Shown: positions 11,301 to 23,100, counted from the stretch's first letter. The stretch: DNA of 36,329 bases from Setaria digitata (GCA_003640385.1 RCAB01000575.1:1-36329); one strand, 5' to 3'. A program made the numbers and translations. The notes: generated by a model not told the origin, from the sequence alone.

Positions 11301-14300
11301 TTCGGAAGGAGTATTAATAAAAACTTAGAAGGCAGTGTCACAAATTGATTCAAACAAACATTTAAGCTGCCAACAAATTAGACATAAATAAAATTAAATC
11401 ATTGCTTCCTTATTACTTCTTCTGATAACTAATATATGATCTCTCTAAAATGAGTAGCGTTATCACTTCCATGTGATACACTGTAGTGACCGAAATATTT
11501 GGTAATACTATAATTCACAAACAGATGACACAACCACGTATATACGCTTTACAAAAATTGAAAATCTGTTCACCTTTCGCAAAAATCACAGAAGCCATAG
11601 TAATCATTTCATTATTCTCAGAAAAAATTAATAACATATCTCCTTTTATGAACACTTGCTGTAGTTCATCTATTACTCCTTCTCTGAAATTCACTAAATT
11701 TTACTTTTCTTCATAAAAATAGTTTAAAAAAAATGCTCAACCTTATAATTAAGATCGTTGTCTTAAGATTTATTCTAAATATCAAGTTGATATGCTAGAA
11801 AAAAGAGAACTAACCTTTGGAAAGTGACAGCAGTCCCATTCCTTTGTTGGCAAATGGAATTAAGGACAACTTTTAAGCCTACCTTTGACTTCTTTCTGAA
11901 ATTCATAACTTATTAAAATGTGACAAGCAGCTAATTACTATAGCCTCACCGTTCAAACTGAACTTTCACTTTACCATAGAAAAGTACGTCTCGTCTAAGA
12001 AGTGAAGATACCTTTTACAGATATTTTCTTTATCGACTGAATTTTTGTCTGTAACACAACGCCATTCCATTAATATCCAACGAATGAATCTTTTGAAGTA
12101 ATCTACATCACTCTCGCTTAGGTGTTTCAGTTGATTTTGAAAGAATATTTCGGTTACAGGTTTAGCGGAACAATGTTGCAAGAGGGAACATGATAAGGCG
12201 TGATTACACCAATTACAAATATGAGTACTAACGATTGGTTCTGTAACGATGTTAACAAAATATTTCATTATAATTGTCAAAATATCTCATAAAAACAAAT
12301 TAAAACTTCAACAAAAAAAGAAACTTCGTCTAAAAAATAGAGACTCATTAAAGGAAAAAATGTTGCTGATGTATTAAGCAACTTAGAATTCAGTTTTCTT
12401 CTTAAACAACGTGATACGTAAAAATTGAAGTTTAAGAATAAGGAGGACCTGGTAAATTTTCAAATGAAATAGTGCTTATATTGGAAGCAATTTCGTTTCG
12501 CATATGCAGAATTCCTTTGAGATCAACCATTTTTGGAGAAACATTCCGGGATGTTTCATCCAGCAAATACAGCAATAGTCCATTCTCAATAGTACCCTCA
12601 AAAAATTGTTGCATAAATATTTCTTTCAAGAGTGTTTTTTTTTTTTTTTTTTATGCAACAGTTTTGTGATTATATCACCCATCTTGCTCATACAGTTCTA
12701 GTAAGTCAGATGTATTTTAATATATTGGAATGTGAAATGAGGTCTCGCATATGAAATTTCATTATTCTCATCAAATGACTACTAATTCATCTTGCGTGCT
12801 ATTCAAAGAAGTAAAACTCTGAACTTTTGAGTTCAATCACATTATACTGAATAGCTTGAAAAATTGAAAACCAACCTGTTTTGAAGCCAATGCAAGACAA
12901 TACAGCATAACTTGGGTGACATGTTCAATATTTGGATTTGACTTACCAGTCTTCAATTCTACAGGGACCAACTTTTGCTCGCCATTCTTCTTTTCCATCT
13001 TTACCGGAAGATTTAAAATACAGATACTATATGATTGCACTTTTCTTCCATAAAAATATCCAATTAAATATTACTAGTCATATTTTACAAGTGAGGAAAA
13101 ACATAAGAAAACCTTAAAAGTGCAATCAATTTTGGCTTTGAAGCCATAGCATGAATTCCAGATGGACTCCTCAACATCCACTACTTGGCTGATCTTCGAA
13201 CCTATTTCCAAATACTCATTTCGACCTTTCGGTGGTGGCATATAACTCGACACCCAATGTTTAATTGTCTTTAAGTAACGATACAATTCATTTTCGACCT
13301 AAACATAATCTAAATAACACTGAAAGCAAATTATTCTAGGACCTTTAAGGAATTAAAAATAAACCTCTTGTAACGAGAGATTCAATGCAAAAAGTTGTTC
13401 AGCATACTTTTCATGCAAATCTTCTCGCCATAAATTCAATAAACTGGTCTCGTTAGCATCGAATCCTGGACGTGTAACAGCAGCCTGAAGTCAAGTGTAC
13501 ACTTAGAGGATAAATTTAATCATAATTACTCTAAACAGTAGTTTTACAGCACAAATGCCCATCACTACAGATTGTCAATGTTCTAATAGCTTAATTAAAC
13601 AAATCGTTATACCAGTGTTAAAAGTTTCTAATGAGAAGTACAACATTTCGATTAGTATTGATAAAAACTTATCCATACAACAGTCCAATCACCAGATTAG
13701 CAGAAACATAAAATGGATACTTGGAAGAGCTCATGAACTACATTTCCAAGCAACATTTCCTTTGCTAAAGTGCTTCGACCTTTGAAGTAATGTGAGAGTA
13801 TTGCTTTTCGACGGCACAATGTACCTTGAGCAATAAGCGTACATGGAACAAGTACCTCACGCTCTACTATTAATACACCATTTTCCCAGTTCAGTCGTAA
13901 CTCCTGAAAAGTAACTTCGAACCTAAATACAGAAAAGAAATCTAAGACAAGTAAAAAAATTAAAGCCGCTACCTCAAAGTAACATAATATTTTTTTCATT
14001 TTCTTCCTTTCTTTTCGTTTTATTTTAAAATCATATACATTCCAATATCACATATAAATTTTGAAAAATCACAATTGAAATTCCTAACTTTCGGATGAAA
14101 AATGCGTAATTATATTTGAATAATTATATAAATTACCTTTTCTCCTTTTATTTCAGCACCGATAACACGCAAGGAAGAATTGATTTGAACTGGAGTAGAC
14201 GACCAAAGTCCCTCCAATTTTATACGATAAATTTGAGATGTTTCTTCACAAATACATTCGAATTCACGTGAATCATTACTATCATTATCAAATACCGAAA

Positions 14301-14888
14301 TAACGCGAACATCGATGATGGATACTTTATCGGATCCAAAAGGAACCAACGAATCTTGAACATCTATAACAATGTTTAAAAAAAAAAAAAACCATTAATT
14401 GATTGGATCAATTGATTATCATGCTACGTGCATCAATTTAAAAAAAAAAAAAAAATCACCAACTGATATATGTAGTATAATCCGATCAAGTGGATTTGAA
14501 AACTGCATGAATAACGTTTGTAAAGATAAACATGAAATATAATAATGAGAAATAGATCCTCGCAACAAAAAAAAAAAAAAAAAAATTACATTCTAAACTG
14601 AAAGATAACGAGTGAACTGGTAAATGCAGTGAGAAATTATTCTCGTTGATAAAAGTAAGACTAATCAACAAATAGAACTTTACCATTAATCAAAATTATC
14701 ACTATACCTCGTTCCACACAGCTAACTGATAAACGTTTTGGACGTTTCCGTGGTGGTACACAATCAGCTGAGACAGGCTTAACGTTTGCTTCATTCAATG
14801 TCCCAAATGATGTAACAGAATCATCGCTATCGTTCGTAGCAAATTCATTATTAGTTTGTTTCCGTGAACTGCTTTCCGATGATTCCAT
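8303..14888 (-). CDS. DNA2: DNA2 DNA replication ATP-dependent helicase/nuclease (20 exons)
   Basis: DNA2 is a nuclear enzyme with a 5' flap nuclease and a superfamily 1 helicase; it processes Okazaki fragments and resects DNA ends. Exons in transcript order: 14708-14888, 14137-14363, 13721-13903, 13365-13484, 13113-13298, 12876-12998, 12449-12596, 11988-12240, 11815-11895, 11574-11683, 11101-11245, 10689-10903, 10340-10455, 10082-10225, 9762-9958, 9469-9558, 9184-9312, 8807-9050, 8376-8647, 8303-8333. All phases agree and give 1064 codons, against about 1060 in human. Visible landmarks are a basic N-terminal signal PPRKRPKR (45-52), the iron-sulfur cysteines, nuclease residues D295, E313 and K315, Walker A GFPGSGKT (653-660), DEAS (771-774), GDHQQLAP (795-802), VDQYQGRDK and RRINVAITRAK. 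The ATG at 14888 is chosen because a TTTTAG acceptor lies just upstream. Less certain junctions are the starts of exons 6, 7 and 11, the 8/9 and 17/18 joins, the end of exon 13, and exon 20. Confidence 0.92.
8376..10903 (-). other. DNA2: DNA2 superfamily 1 helicase exons (exons 12-19)
   Basis: These exons encode the UPF1-like SF1B helicase. In order they show Walker A GFPGSGKT split between exons 12 and 13, motif Ia TSHTHSAIDN, motif II VVDEAS (Walker B), motif III GDHQQLAP, the motif IV region with SQYRMN, motif V TVDQYQGRDK and motif VI RRINVAITRAKHK with its arginine finger. All the key residues are intact. The join of 9184 (donor GTTTGC) to 9050 keeps the frame, but a better-looking donor GTACGT four bases upstream (exon end 9188) would not, so this junction needs cDNA. 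Confidence 0.9.
11988..12240 (-). other. DNA2: DNA2 iron-sulfur cluster exon (exon 8)
   Basis: This exon starts after a TTACAG acceptor and reads ICNWCNHALSC, a C-x2-C-x5-C cluster at residues 398, 401 and 407. With C166 from exon 3 it gives the four cysteines that hold the 4Fe-4S cluster in DNA2-type nucleases. The spacing matches the human protein. The 3' end is ambiguous: the exon could end at 11988 (donor GTACTT) or at 11975 (donor GTAAAG). Confidence 0.85.
12876..13903 (-). other. DNA2: DNA2 nuclease core exons (exons 3-6)
   Basis: These exons encode roughly residues 137-340, the RecB-like nuclease domain. Exon 3 carries the first iron-sulfur cysteine in GTLCRRKA (C166) and the GNVVHELFQ segment typical of DNA2. 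Exon 5 has GFKAKIDCTFK with the metal-binding aspartate D295. Exon 6 has PVELKTGK with E313 and K315, the rest of the D-E-K catalytic set. All three catalytic residues are present, so the nuclease should be active. The acceptor of exon 6 (AAAG at 12999-13002) is weak, but it is the only one I found that keeps the frame. Confidence 0.85.
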
Positions 14889-14899
14889 TATGCCACCAT
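14888..14899 (-). promoter_or_regulatory. Three-codon upstream ORF overlapping the DNA2 start
   Basis: Reading the minus strand, ATG GTG GCA TAA ends in TAATG, so its stop codon shares one base with the DNA2 start codon. It lies between the candidate trans-splice acceptor and the start, so it would be in the mature leader. Such an arrangement usually lowers translation or forces reinitiation. The effect is inference. Confidence 0.5.
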
Positions 14900-14912
14900 C
14901 GTCGGATAAACC

Positions 14913-14922
14913 CTAAAATAGC
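14913..14922 (-). promoter_or_regulatory. Candidate spliced-leader acceptor for DNA2
   Basis: The minus strand reads CTATTTTAG directly before the leader, leaving a 24-nt leader upstream of the ATG at 14888. The motif fits the nematode acceptor consensus. It could instead close a cis intron in an upstream non-coding exon; the sequence alone cannot separate the two. Confidence 0.5.
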
Positions 14923-15502
14923 GATAAGATGATATTTCAACATTACATAAGAAACGAGAAATGATAACGTGGTGATAAAATGAGAAGATGAAATATTCTT
15001 AGCTTATGTATATGATAACAAGATGATATCGTAAGTTGATAAGATTTTTCATCAAGCAGAGATAATCTTAATTGCTGCCACTTAATTGCAGCAAAAATTT
15101 AACTTCTATATATTACAGTCTTCTCTGAATTTAAACTACCTACACCTGAAATAGCCTACTAGAATTATATTCCTACTTTATTATACCAAGAAACTTATGC
15201 AACTACATTTCTCTAGACCTAAAATACATCTAATTGTATTCCTGCAAGGTATTCCTCTTTATCAAAACATCTGTGATATCTCTGTTCAGTTGTCGTTTAT
15301 AAATTATCTTCATTAATTTGTTTTAGAGCACAAAGCAATTTACTGTGTATAATTTGCAATAATGATAACTAATATTTTTTCTTATCATTTTATTGTTCTT
15401 TATCAAGTACTTCTTTAATCATTTACTAATGAGTCCATCAGTCAATTTTTTTTTTTTTTTTTAGTTTTTTCATTTCACTGTTCTTTTCTTCTCCTTTCAC
15501 AA

Positions 15503-15705
15503 TCAATTAAATGAACGTGAATGAATTTAGGAATTAAATAACTGAGCATAAATGAGTTTAGGAATTAAATAAAATGAACATAAATGAATTTGGGAATTAA
15601 ATAAGTGAAATTTAGGAATTAAAGAGATGAACAGGAATGAAATCTTTGAACTGAGCAAATGAACATGAATTCAATGAATGAAATTTAGGAATTAAACAAA
15701 TCTCA
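15503..15705. repeat. Degenerate tandem repeat of about 31 bp
   Basis: Five to six imperfect units built around TTTAGGAATTAAATAA followed by ATGAACATAAATGAA. Units begin near 15511, 15542, 15574, 15605, 15627 and 15659. The core GGAATTAAA occurs five times and ATGAAC four times. Later units are shortened or altered, so this is an old or decaying minisatellite. It lies between the two divergent genes. Confidence 0.75.
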
Positions 15706-16198
15706 AATTCTTTGAAATGAATTAAATATTTTCCTTTTTTTTTAAATTCGAAATTTTGGCACAGTGCCAAGTTCTTCCAGTTCTAACCCACTCATCTGCC
15801 GTAGCACTTTTCACTGAACGATATTTTAGTAATTGGTTGGTTTGTTCTGGGGCGGATTGATGATTGAATACAGTGACAGAATTGGAATTTTAACTTGAGA
15901 ATCTTTTAATCGGTATTGGAATTGATTTTCAAGTAATTAATGTAATGTAGTTGGATGTTTTTTAGGCTAAAAAGTTCGTTATGTTCTTTTTTCTGTTGTT
16001 AATGATTGTTTGTAGTAATGAGAAATTGAGTCAAATTTGACCGTATTTTAATTTGATCATTATTTTAAATTGTAAATTTCTCTTTTTCATTTCTTTTTTT
16101 TTTTTTTTTTGTATAATTTAATTACTTAGCAACAGCAATAGTGAGTTAATTGTTTAGCTCTTCGTGTACCATTTCGGTTATTATTCTGTAAGGTGAGT

Positions 16199-16208
16199 TT
16201 CTTTTTAG
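16199..16208 (+). promoter_or_regulatory. Candidate spliced-leader acceptor for TPR
   Basis: A TTTCTTTTTAG run ends at 16208, 20 bases before the TPR start at 16229. It matches the nematode acceptor consensus. A donor-like AAG/GTGAGT sits at 16190-16198, too close for both to form one intron. Confidence 0.5.
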
Positions 16209-16209
16209 T

Positions 16210-16218
16210 ATGCAATAA
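16210..16218 (+). promoter_or_regulatory. Two-codon upstream ORF before TPR
   Basis: ATG CAA TAA begins two bases after the candidate trans-splice acceptor and ends 10 bases before the TPR start. If the acceptor is used, this upstream ATG would sit almost at the leader junction. A dampening role on translation is inference. Confidence 0.45.
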
Positions 16219-16228
16219 AGTATTAATT

Positions 16229-17140
16229 ATGTCCGATGATAAGAATACACGAGGAAGCAGAGATCAGGATGATGGAAAAGAGGAACGACAGCAACAGGCT
16301 CAGCAACCGGTGCAAATAATCGAAGGCGGAAGAAGTGAACAGGAGAGATTTGAAAAAAAACATGGAAGTATGTTTGGAAGAAGTTTACAAGGGACTTCAA
16401 CAATTGCATCAAATTTTTCTGGTTAGTTTTTCTTTCAATATTATTTTTCCTCAAATTTGGCGCTGAAATTTAGCAAGATAATGCATTTTATATCATATAA
16501 GCGTATTCAGAAATAATGCTTCATAGAAAGTTAATTAATTATTTGTGATTAATAAAAACTGCATGAATTATAGAAATGCATTAAAGCAAGAGTAAAATAT
16601 TCTAATATCTGGTAAAATAAAAGCATAAATTATGGTACTTTTTATGTTATGGTATTCATGATTACCGTAATTATTAGTTCAACTAATAGTTTAGATTGTT
16701 TTTGTAGTCTTAAAAGTGAGCTGTCATGGGAGCATAGTTGAAATGCTGGTAATATTATATGTAACAGCGCAACTATTAAAGTTAGTGACTCCATGAAATT
16801 GAATTGGGCGGTGGTAGTATCATCATGATTGTAATGAGTGCAGAAAATCATAGTCATATTAATACTTCTTTGATGAAGAGAATCAAAGACTTAAGCTCAT
16901 TTCTCATTTCGTTTTTCTCTCTGAGTAAAAAGTACGAATTTGAATAGAAATTATAAAACAAAAGTTTGATATAAATTCATCCTTTCATTTTATGTAGGTG
17001 GACAGCTGTGAAATTTGTTTCTTTAGGTGATACTTCTTCGGAAGATGTTGTCTTTGCCACTGAGCATGATGCAGAAGAACAAGGAACGAAGGATGCTGTA
17101 TTGGATGTAGTTGAACTGAAGAAAGAAAAAGTCCGACTAG
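16229..17140 (+). other. TPR: TPR N-terminal low-complexity segment (exons 1-2)
   Basis: These exons encode about 102 residues rich in D, E, Q, S and G, including ERQQQAQQPVQ, before the first clear heptad pattern in exon 3. Human TPR enters coiled coil much nearer its start. The join TCT-G to GT-GAT at 16421/17027 keeps the frame. An AG at 16997 would bring an immediate stop. The start at 16229 is the first ATG in this frame after the acceptor. Confidence 0.7.
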
Positions 17141-20100
17141 GTTTGATAAGAAATTCTTTGCTATAAATTGAGTATGTCTAACAGTTGCAATCAACAATAA
17201 TTTTTGTCTCCTTTTTAAGCTTGCTGTTTCACTGGGACTTAATTTTGTTTTATGCACTTAGCTAGGTTATGCCAAAGTTTATGATCCACATTCATTATTC
17301 TCATTTTGATCGGAGTCTTTAATTTCACAGAACATGTTTTATTTCTGACAAACGAAGAACTGGATGCAGTTAGAGACAAACTGTACAGAGTTAGTGAAGC
17401 AGAGAGTTCATTGAAAAAGGAAAATGAAGAATTGTTGCGCGATAGAAGCCAACGAATGGCTTCAATGCGAGAATTGGAAGCTGAACGTGATCGTATATTA
17501 CTTACGAAGGTATTTCAGTGACAAAATGTTTCATTTTTTATATTTGATCACTTCTCACTTCAGAAATTTCGTTGTTAGTTTCTTCTTCAATTTTTATTTT
17601 TATTTTTTATTTCAAGAATGAATATGAGCAAAAGGCTGAAATGTTGCTGCGTCAAAGAGAAGATTATGAAGGGAAAATTAGTCGCCTAAATCATGAAAAG
17701 TCGCTCATTGCAAGTAAGTTCTGAGAATTTTTTGCTTTCTTTAATAAAAAGTTGCAACAACAGTTTACTTTTTGCTAAGGAGTAATAGAATTTTTAACCA
17801 TGAGACTTGTTTCTTGCTTTAGTATTTGCTAAACACAGAAGGTATGGTAGAATTTTCTCTTTACTTAATTTTAGGACTGCATAGGATTAAATAATTAAAT
17901 ATAGTTATTACTTTCAAATCATTTAATATAGGTCTCGTTTAAATAGTTAAAATCCGTCTCAAGTATCAAACCTGAATTAAGAAGAAGAGTGGGTAGGGAA
18001 GATTAGCCGGGAAACCTTTCCTAACAGCATTTTAGTGCTATAATAACTAATTTTTTTTCCCTCGAGTGACCTCATGTTTTGAAGTCGATGATTTCAAATT
18101 TGCAGGTGATTTACAACTGCAGAAAAATGAAATGGCAAAGTTGATAGAAAAAAACATTTCGTTGGATACCAAGCTTGACGAATATGCCAAACAAAAACGA
18201 ATAGTTGAGGTCTGTTCGTTCGTATTCTTAATCGTCAGACTTTTCATCTCGACAATTCAGTATGCGGAATGACTAATTGGTTTGCTGTTTAGAAAGAAAC
18301 GGATGAGTTTGTGCGTTTTGCTGAAAGCTGATTGCTCACTTTCGTTCTGCAAGTAAAGGACAATTTGTTTCAGTTTGAAAAAGAGCGTTGGGCTCAAGAA
18401 AAAGAAATATATCTCCACAACAAAGATTGGTTTATGAATGAAATTAAGGAACGTGATCGCAAATTTGCTGTCCTAAGGATCGAAATGGTTAGTATTTGAT
18501 TGGTATGAGTTATATTGCAAAGTATAATTGAAGCGGATCAAGGAAGCAACGACCTAGAGGTAGAGACGTAAAATGTGTATGCGGCATGCAGCTGTTTTCT
18601 AAAAAAAATATGTTTTATTTTTGCTAAAATGTTCGTATATTTTACGGAAATATGCATTCTTCAGAAAGAGCTACATATAAGATTTATTTTTCACAATCAC
18701 AGAGCTCTTTATTTTCTCAGACATCACTTACTGGTGAGGCATCAGATCTTAAATTGAGTTCTTAATGTTTTTTTTTTTTGTTAAATCAAAAGCGGAATTA
18801 CTGAACTCAGTAATTATAGATGATGAATTGTATTCACTAATGATTTTGCTGTCAGTAGAATATCTAATTATTTGATTAAATTACCCAGTATGACCTTATG
18901 AAGCAATACGTTCAGGGTTGTTTGCTTGTTTAGCATGAATGCCTTTGTAATGATAGTACCAGACGTATTTACCTCTGGGTAGACGACATATATATATCTG
19001 AAGAAATAATTGATTAGGTTGTTCGTCGTAGCTGGCATCTTGCATTCCTTTTGAACATAGAAGTTAGCTTATTCTATGCATAAATTCATTTTTCCCATTT
19101 CTGCTTTAATTGAAATTACTTGGGATTTTTTCTAGTTTGACATCAATGGGTCAACTTCAGGTACGCTACACCGGTGAATTGCAAGCGGAAATAGCATCTC
19201 TTACGGATAAGTACGAATCGGCAATGAGTGATATTAAGAAACTTACATCAACGCTTGCTGATCGTAATAAAGAAATACCTAGGTTAAATGACAGAATCAA
19301 AGAGGTGACCTTATTTTCATTTTTTATGTAAATCTTACGTATTTTACTTTGACATCCCTATAATTGTATAATTGCAGTTTTATACTTCCAAGTGATTAAC
19401 GCTGTCGTTGCATGCTCCAAATTCATTTTTTAATTATTAGAATTTCGAAATCATAATTCTTTTATAGATCATAGAGGAGAACACACAAAAGCTTACTAAA
19501 TTAGAGGAAGAGCTATTAGCTAGTGAACGACTCTGTTCGGTTTACAAAGAGGCGAGTGATGACGCAGAAAACAACTTGCGGCAGCTTAATGAAGATTTTG
19601 AGAATCGTGGGAGATTGCTTGAAGAGTCTAAAAAAGGCTCGATTTTTTTCTTTTTTTTGTTCAGCCTATGCAACATTCTTATTTATAAGTTGAGAGGGAA
19701 ATTACAATTTATTTTTTCCAACTTTTTAAAAATTTTCTCTTTTTTTTAGCTTATGAATCCTTATGTGCGGAATTTGAGGAGAAGCAAGCAAACCTCATCA
19801 GAGAAGCCCTTCAGAAAGGTTGGTTAGACCTTTTGTTGAGGTTAAGGCGATTGTTTAAAGCAGCGATTTAATACATAGGTGATCCATAATTTTTTTCTGC
19901 TATTGTGCTTTTTCATGCAAAACTTTATTTTTAGTTTAACATAAACCATGCTTGTTTGTATCAGTTACTCGGTGAGTGTGTATATGATGGCGAATGTAAT
20001 TTAGATAAAAGAATTGAAGAGCTATCAGACGAATTGGAGAAAGCAAACGATTTGTTAAAATCTAGACATCGCGGTATTTCTTTTATTTTATTATCGACTA

Positions 20101-23100
20101 AATTCCTCATACTTCTAGGTGGTTAAGTTTTTTTTATCATTGTAATTCAGGATTTTAACCGATTGTGGACAAGTTGATTAACTTCAAGCCTTTGTTAACT
20201 AAAAATTTGTTGCAGTTACGCTAACAGACGATGAAGTCATGGAACTATCTCCAGCAGCTGCCGCTGCATCATCCATGATTCGTAGCGGTGTTTCCCTTAC
20301 GGGCATTTACCGAGAACACTGTCGTGTAGTTGCGGAATTAGAAGAAGCAAAAGCGGAGAACAAGCGCATCGAGAATTATTTCCATGAATTAGTCGAGGTA
20401 TGAATTTTCTGCTTTAAGGCAATTGCAACTTTGAGAAGGCTGAGACATGTATAATACTAATTTACACAAATAATGGAGCAAGCTCCTATTGCTAATGAAG
20501 TATGGTTAGGTGTAAGTATCACTTATAATTTCTTCAGGATATTGAAACAAAAGCTCCGTTGCTTGCGCAACAACGTATTGAATATGAAAAGATTTCGGAT
20601 TTATGTAGCAATTTGCAAGAGCAGTTGCAGTCTGCAGATCAAGAAAGGTTGAGACTTGAAAATGCTCGAGATGCTGCAGCACGTGAATTGACTTATACTC
20701 GTGCTGAACTTGAGCGTTATCAGCGAGACGTAGAAGATCTGAGCCGACAAGTAACTTCTCTTTTTTGTTTCTTTATAAATTTACTTGGACATGATTTAAG
20801 CAATTCTCTTTCTTCGCGGTGTTTCAGTAGCATTCATCAATCAATGATGTCTTAGTAAATTGTTTAGTAGCGATTTTTGTTTTTTTTTTTACAACCTTAC
20901 TTCAAAATCGGTTAAACGCATTATGAAATAGCTGCTTTTTTTTGTAAGTGGTGATGCTTACTTTTGCATCATTGAAATGTGTTGTAAATTATTGCTTCAA
21001 GATTTCATTTCGTTTTTGTAGATTACTTTGATGTTTTCTTGGAAACATTTTTACAAAACCTCAAAACAACAACAAATTTTTTTAGGTTCGTCATCTACTT
21101 CATGCATCTGAAATTGATAAGGCACGCAATACGGATTCACCACCAATGAATGATGAAGACCGAGATATCTTGTGGAATTCAATTGGTGAAATGCAGAAGG
21201 TGAACCAGAAATTGATGTCTGACTTGCGCACTGCAAATGCTAATCGGGATCGTGCAGTAGAAGAAGCTAAGAGTGCAGAGTATGTTGACGTTTTTTCTGT
21301 AGGGTTTTTTTGTCATGATCGCATTCAACATTTCGTTCATAAATGAGTGCTTTCTGTGGCATTTTGTATTTTGCGCTTTGCAGGATTAATCGTCTCACCG
21401 ATGCACTAAATGATGCTGTTAAGAAGTTGGACTTCCTCAAAGATGAGAATTCGAAACAAAATATGGTAATTGAAGAACTGCAGAAACAGCGTGATACGTA
21501 TAAGAAAGTTGGTAACGAAAGGAAAACCGTAGAGGAGGTATATTTTTCTTTCATGTTTTTTGACTTCCGTTTTCTTTAGTTCAGTTGTAAGTAACTGTTC
21601 TTGATCAAATTACCGAGATTAGATTTATTACATTCAGTTCCATTATCAAGTTTTAAGTAGCTTAGCAATGACGTTTTTTAATTGCAAACTATGTTACTGT
21701 GCGTATGCTTTGGCGGGATGTGCTGTACAATATTTGCTAAAAACTTCCTTTGCAGTCTCATGCTTTGACTAAACGATTGCAAGAAATGGAATCTGAGAGT
21801 GCGGTATTGCGTGTGCATTTAGAACGAGCTGAGAAGAGTTTAGATTTGTTTCGCGAAGAGAAACATCATTCCGACAAGTCAGCCCTACTGTTTTGTTTCT
21901 TTTTTTACACATTACTTACTTATTAAGTGGCTTACGTTTGTTTATCTGACATATATATATGCCAAACTTTTCAACTTATAAATTCATCTACTTTCATATT
22001 AATGATTTACTTCAGACTTCTGCAAGCACGAATTGATCAGCAGTTTGCTTTAATTGCCGAATTGCGTAAAACAAATGGGAAATTAGAAGCTGACATTGAA
22101 TTGCAAAGGCAAACACAATTGATGCTTGCAAAGCAAGTAAGAAATAAATCCTTTCATTAGTATTAATAATATTATAAGCAGCCTCTAATTTGCTGGAGTA
22201 GTTCCTTTCCTATCACAACAGAGGGGAATCTTTATTGGAAAAAACATTTCTGGGAATCTTTGTTTGAAAAAATAGACATTAGCTTATGTATTAGTATCAT
22301 CTGGCGTTAAACTCTGGTATGGTAGCATTTTCAATATGAAAAGGATTACTTTTAAAAATTTTACCCTACATAAAATGTATATTTTTCAACATATTAGATC
22401 AGTTATGACAAAAGGCCATAGCTCCTATTAGAACCATAGAAATGGCAGTTTTAAGTGCTGAAAAAGGTGCAGAAAACAAGGTTGAATATCGAAATGTATT
22501 TAATCAACGAAAATGTTGCATTTATTTCTGATGGAATCTTTCCAGTCAGAAAATGATTCAAGCGAACTAAGTCTGGCTCGTGAGAAATGTATCAAGATGG
22601 AAAGCAACTATAAAATCTCTGATGAACGATGTAGAAAATTGCAGGAAGAACTAATGGAAACGAAGGGCGAAGTTGCCAAATATAAGTCTGTTTTTTATAT
22701 TGTTTAGTGTAATTAGGGTCCTGTTCGCGTCAGACCTTATCCTCGTTCTTAGAGTAACGATTTTATTTAAATCTTACTTTTAGTTGTGTTATTCAAACGG
22801 GAGGAAATGGAGTCATTATCATTAATCACTTGATATAACATGTACTTCAGTGAGGATTAACATCACCTCTCTGTTCGTTTACTACCGAGTGCTTTCAGAA
22901 ATGGAGCTGTCATATTGGTCTGTCGAAATAGTTTTGTACATTTTATATTTGTTATAATATACTTTGCTGCAGAACTGATGTAGAAGCTCTTATGGAACAA
23001 GTTTCTCTCCTACGAAGTACGGAGGCGCGATTACATCAGGAACTGCACGTTCTGAGAGAGTCAAACTACATTAACGAGAAAATGTCTTATACTCTGAAGC

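Larger units (their letters stand above)
14912..16208. promoter_or_regulatory. Shared upstream region of the divergent DNA2 and TPR genes
   Basis: About 1.3 kb separates the two head-to-head transcription units, so it should hold both promoters. It is AT-rich with T tracts (for example near 15449 and 16091) and a degenerate tandem repeat in its middle. I saw no clear TATA box or other named element. A promoter role is inferred from position only. Confidence 0.5.

Noticed and set aside
13001..13040. Extension of DNA2 exon 6 upstream to 13040
   Set aside because: The open frame continues, but no acceptor there has the right phase to join exon 5.
16990..17026. Acceptor at 16997 for TPR exon 2
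   Set aside because: Joining there from exon 1 gives a stop within a few codons; the TTTAG at 17026 keeps the frame.
19130..19160. TTTTTCTAG acceptor for TPR exon 7
   Set aside because: With the phase-0 donor at 18487 it reads into a stop; the CTTCAG at 19160 keeps the frame.
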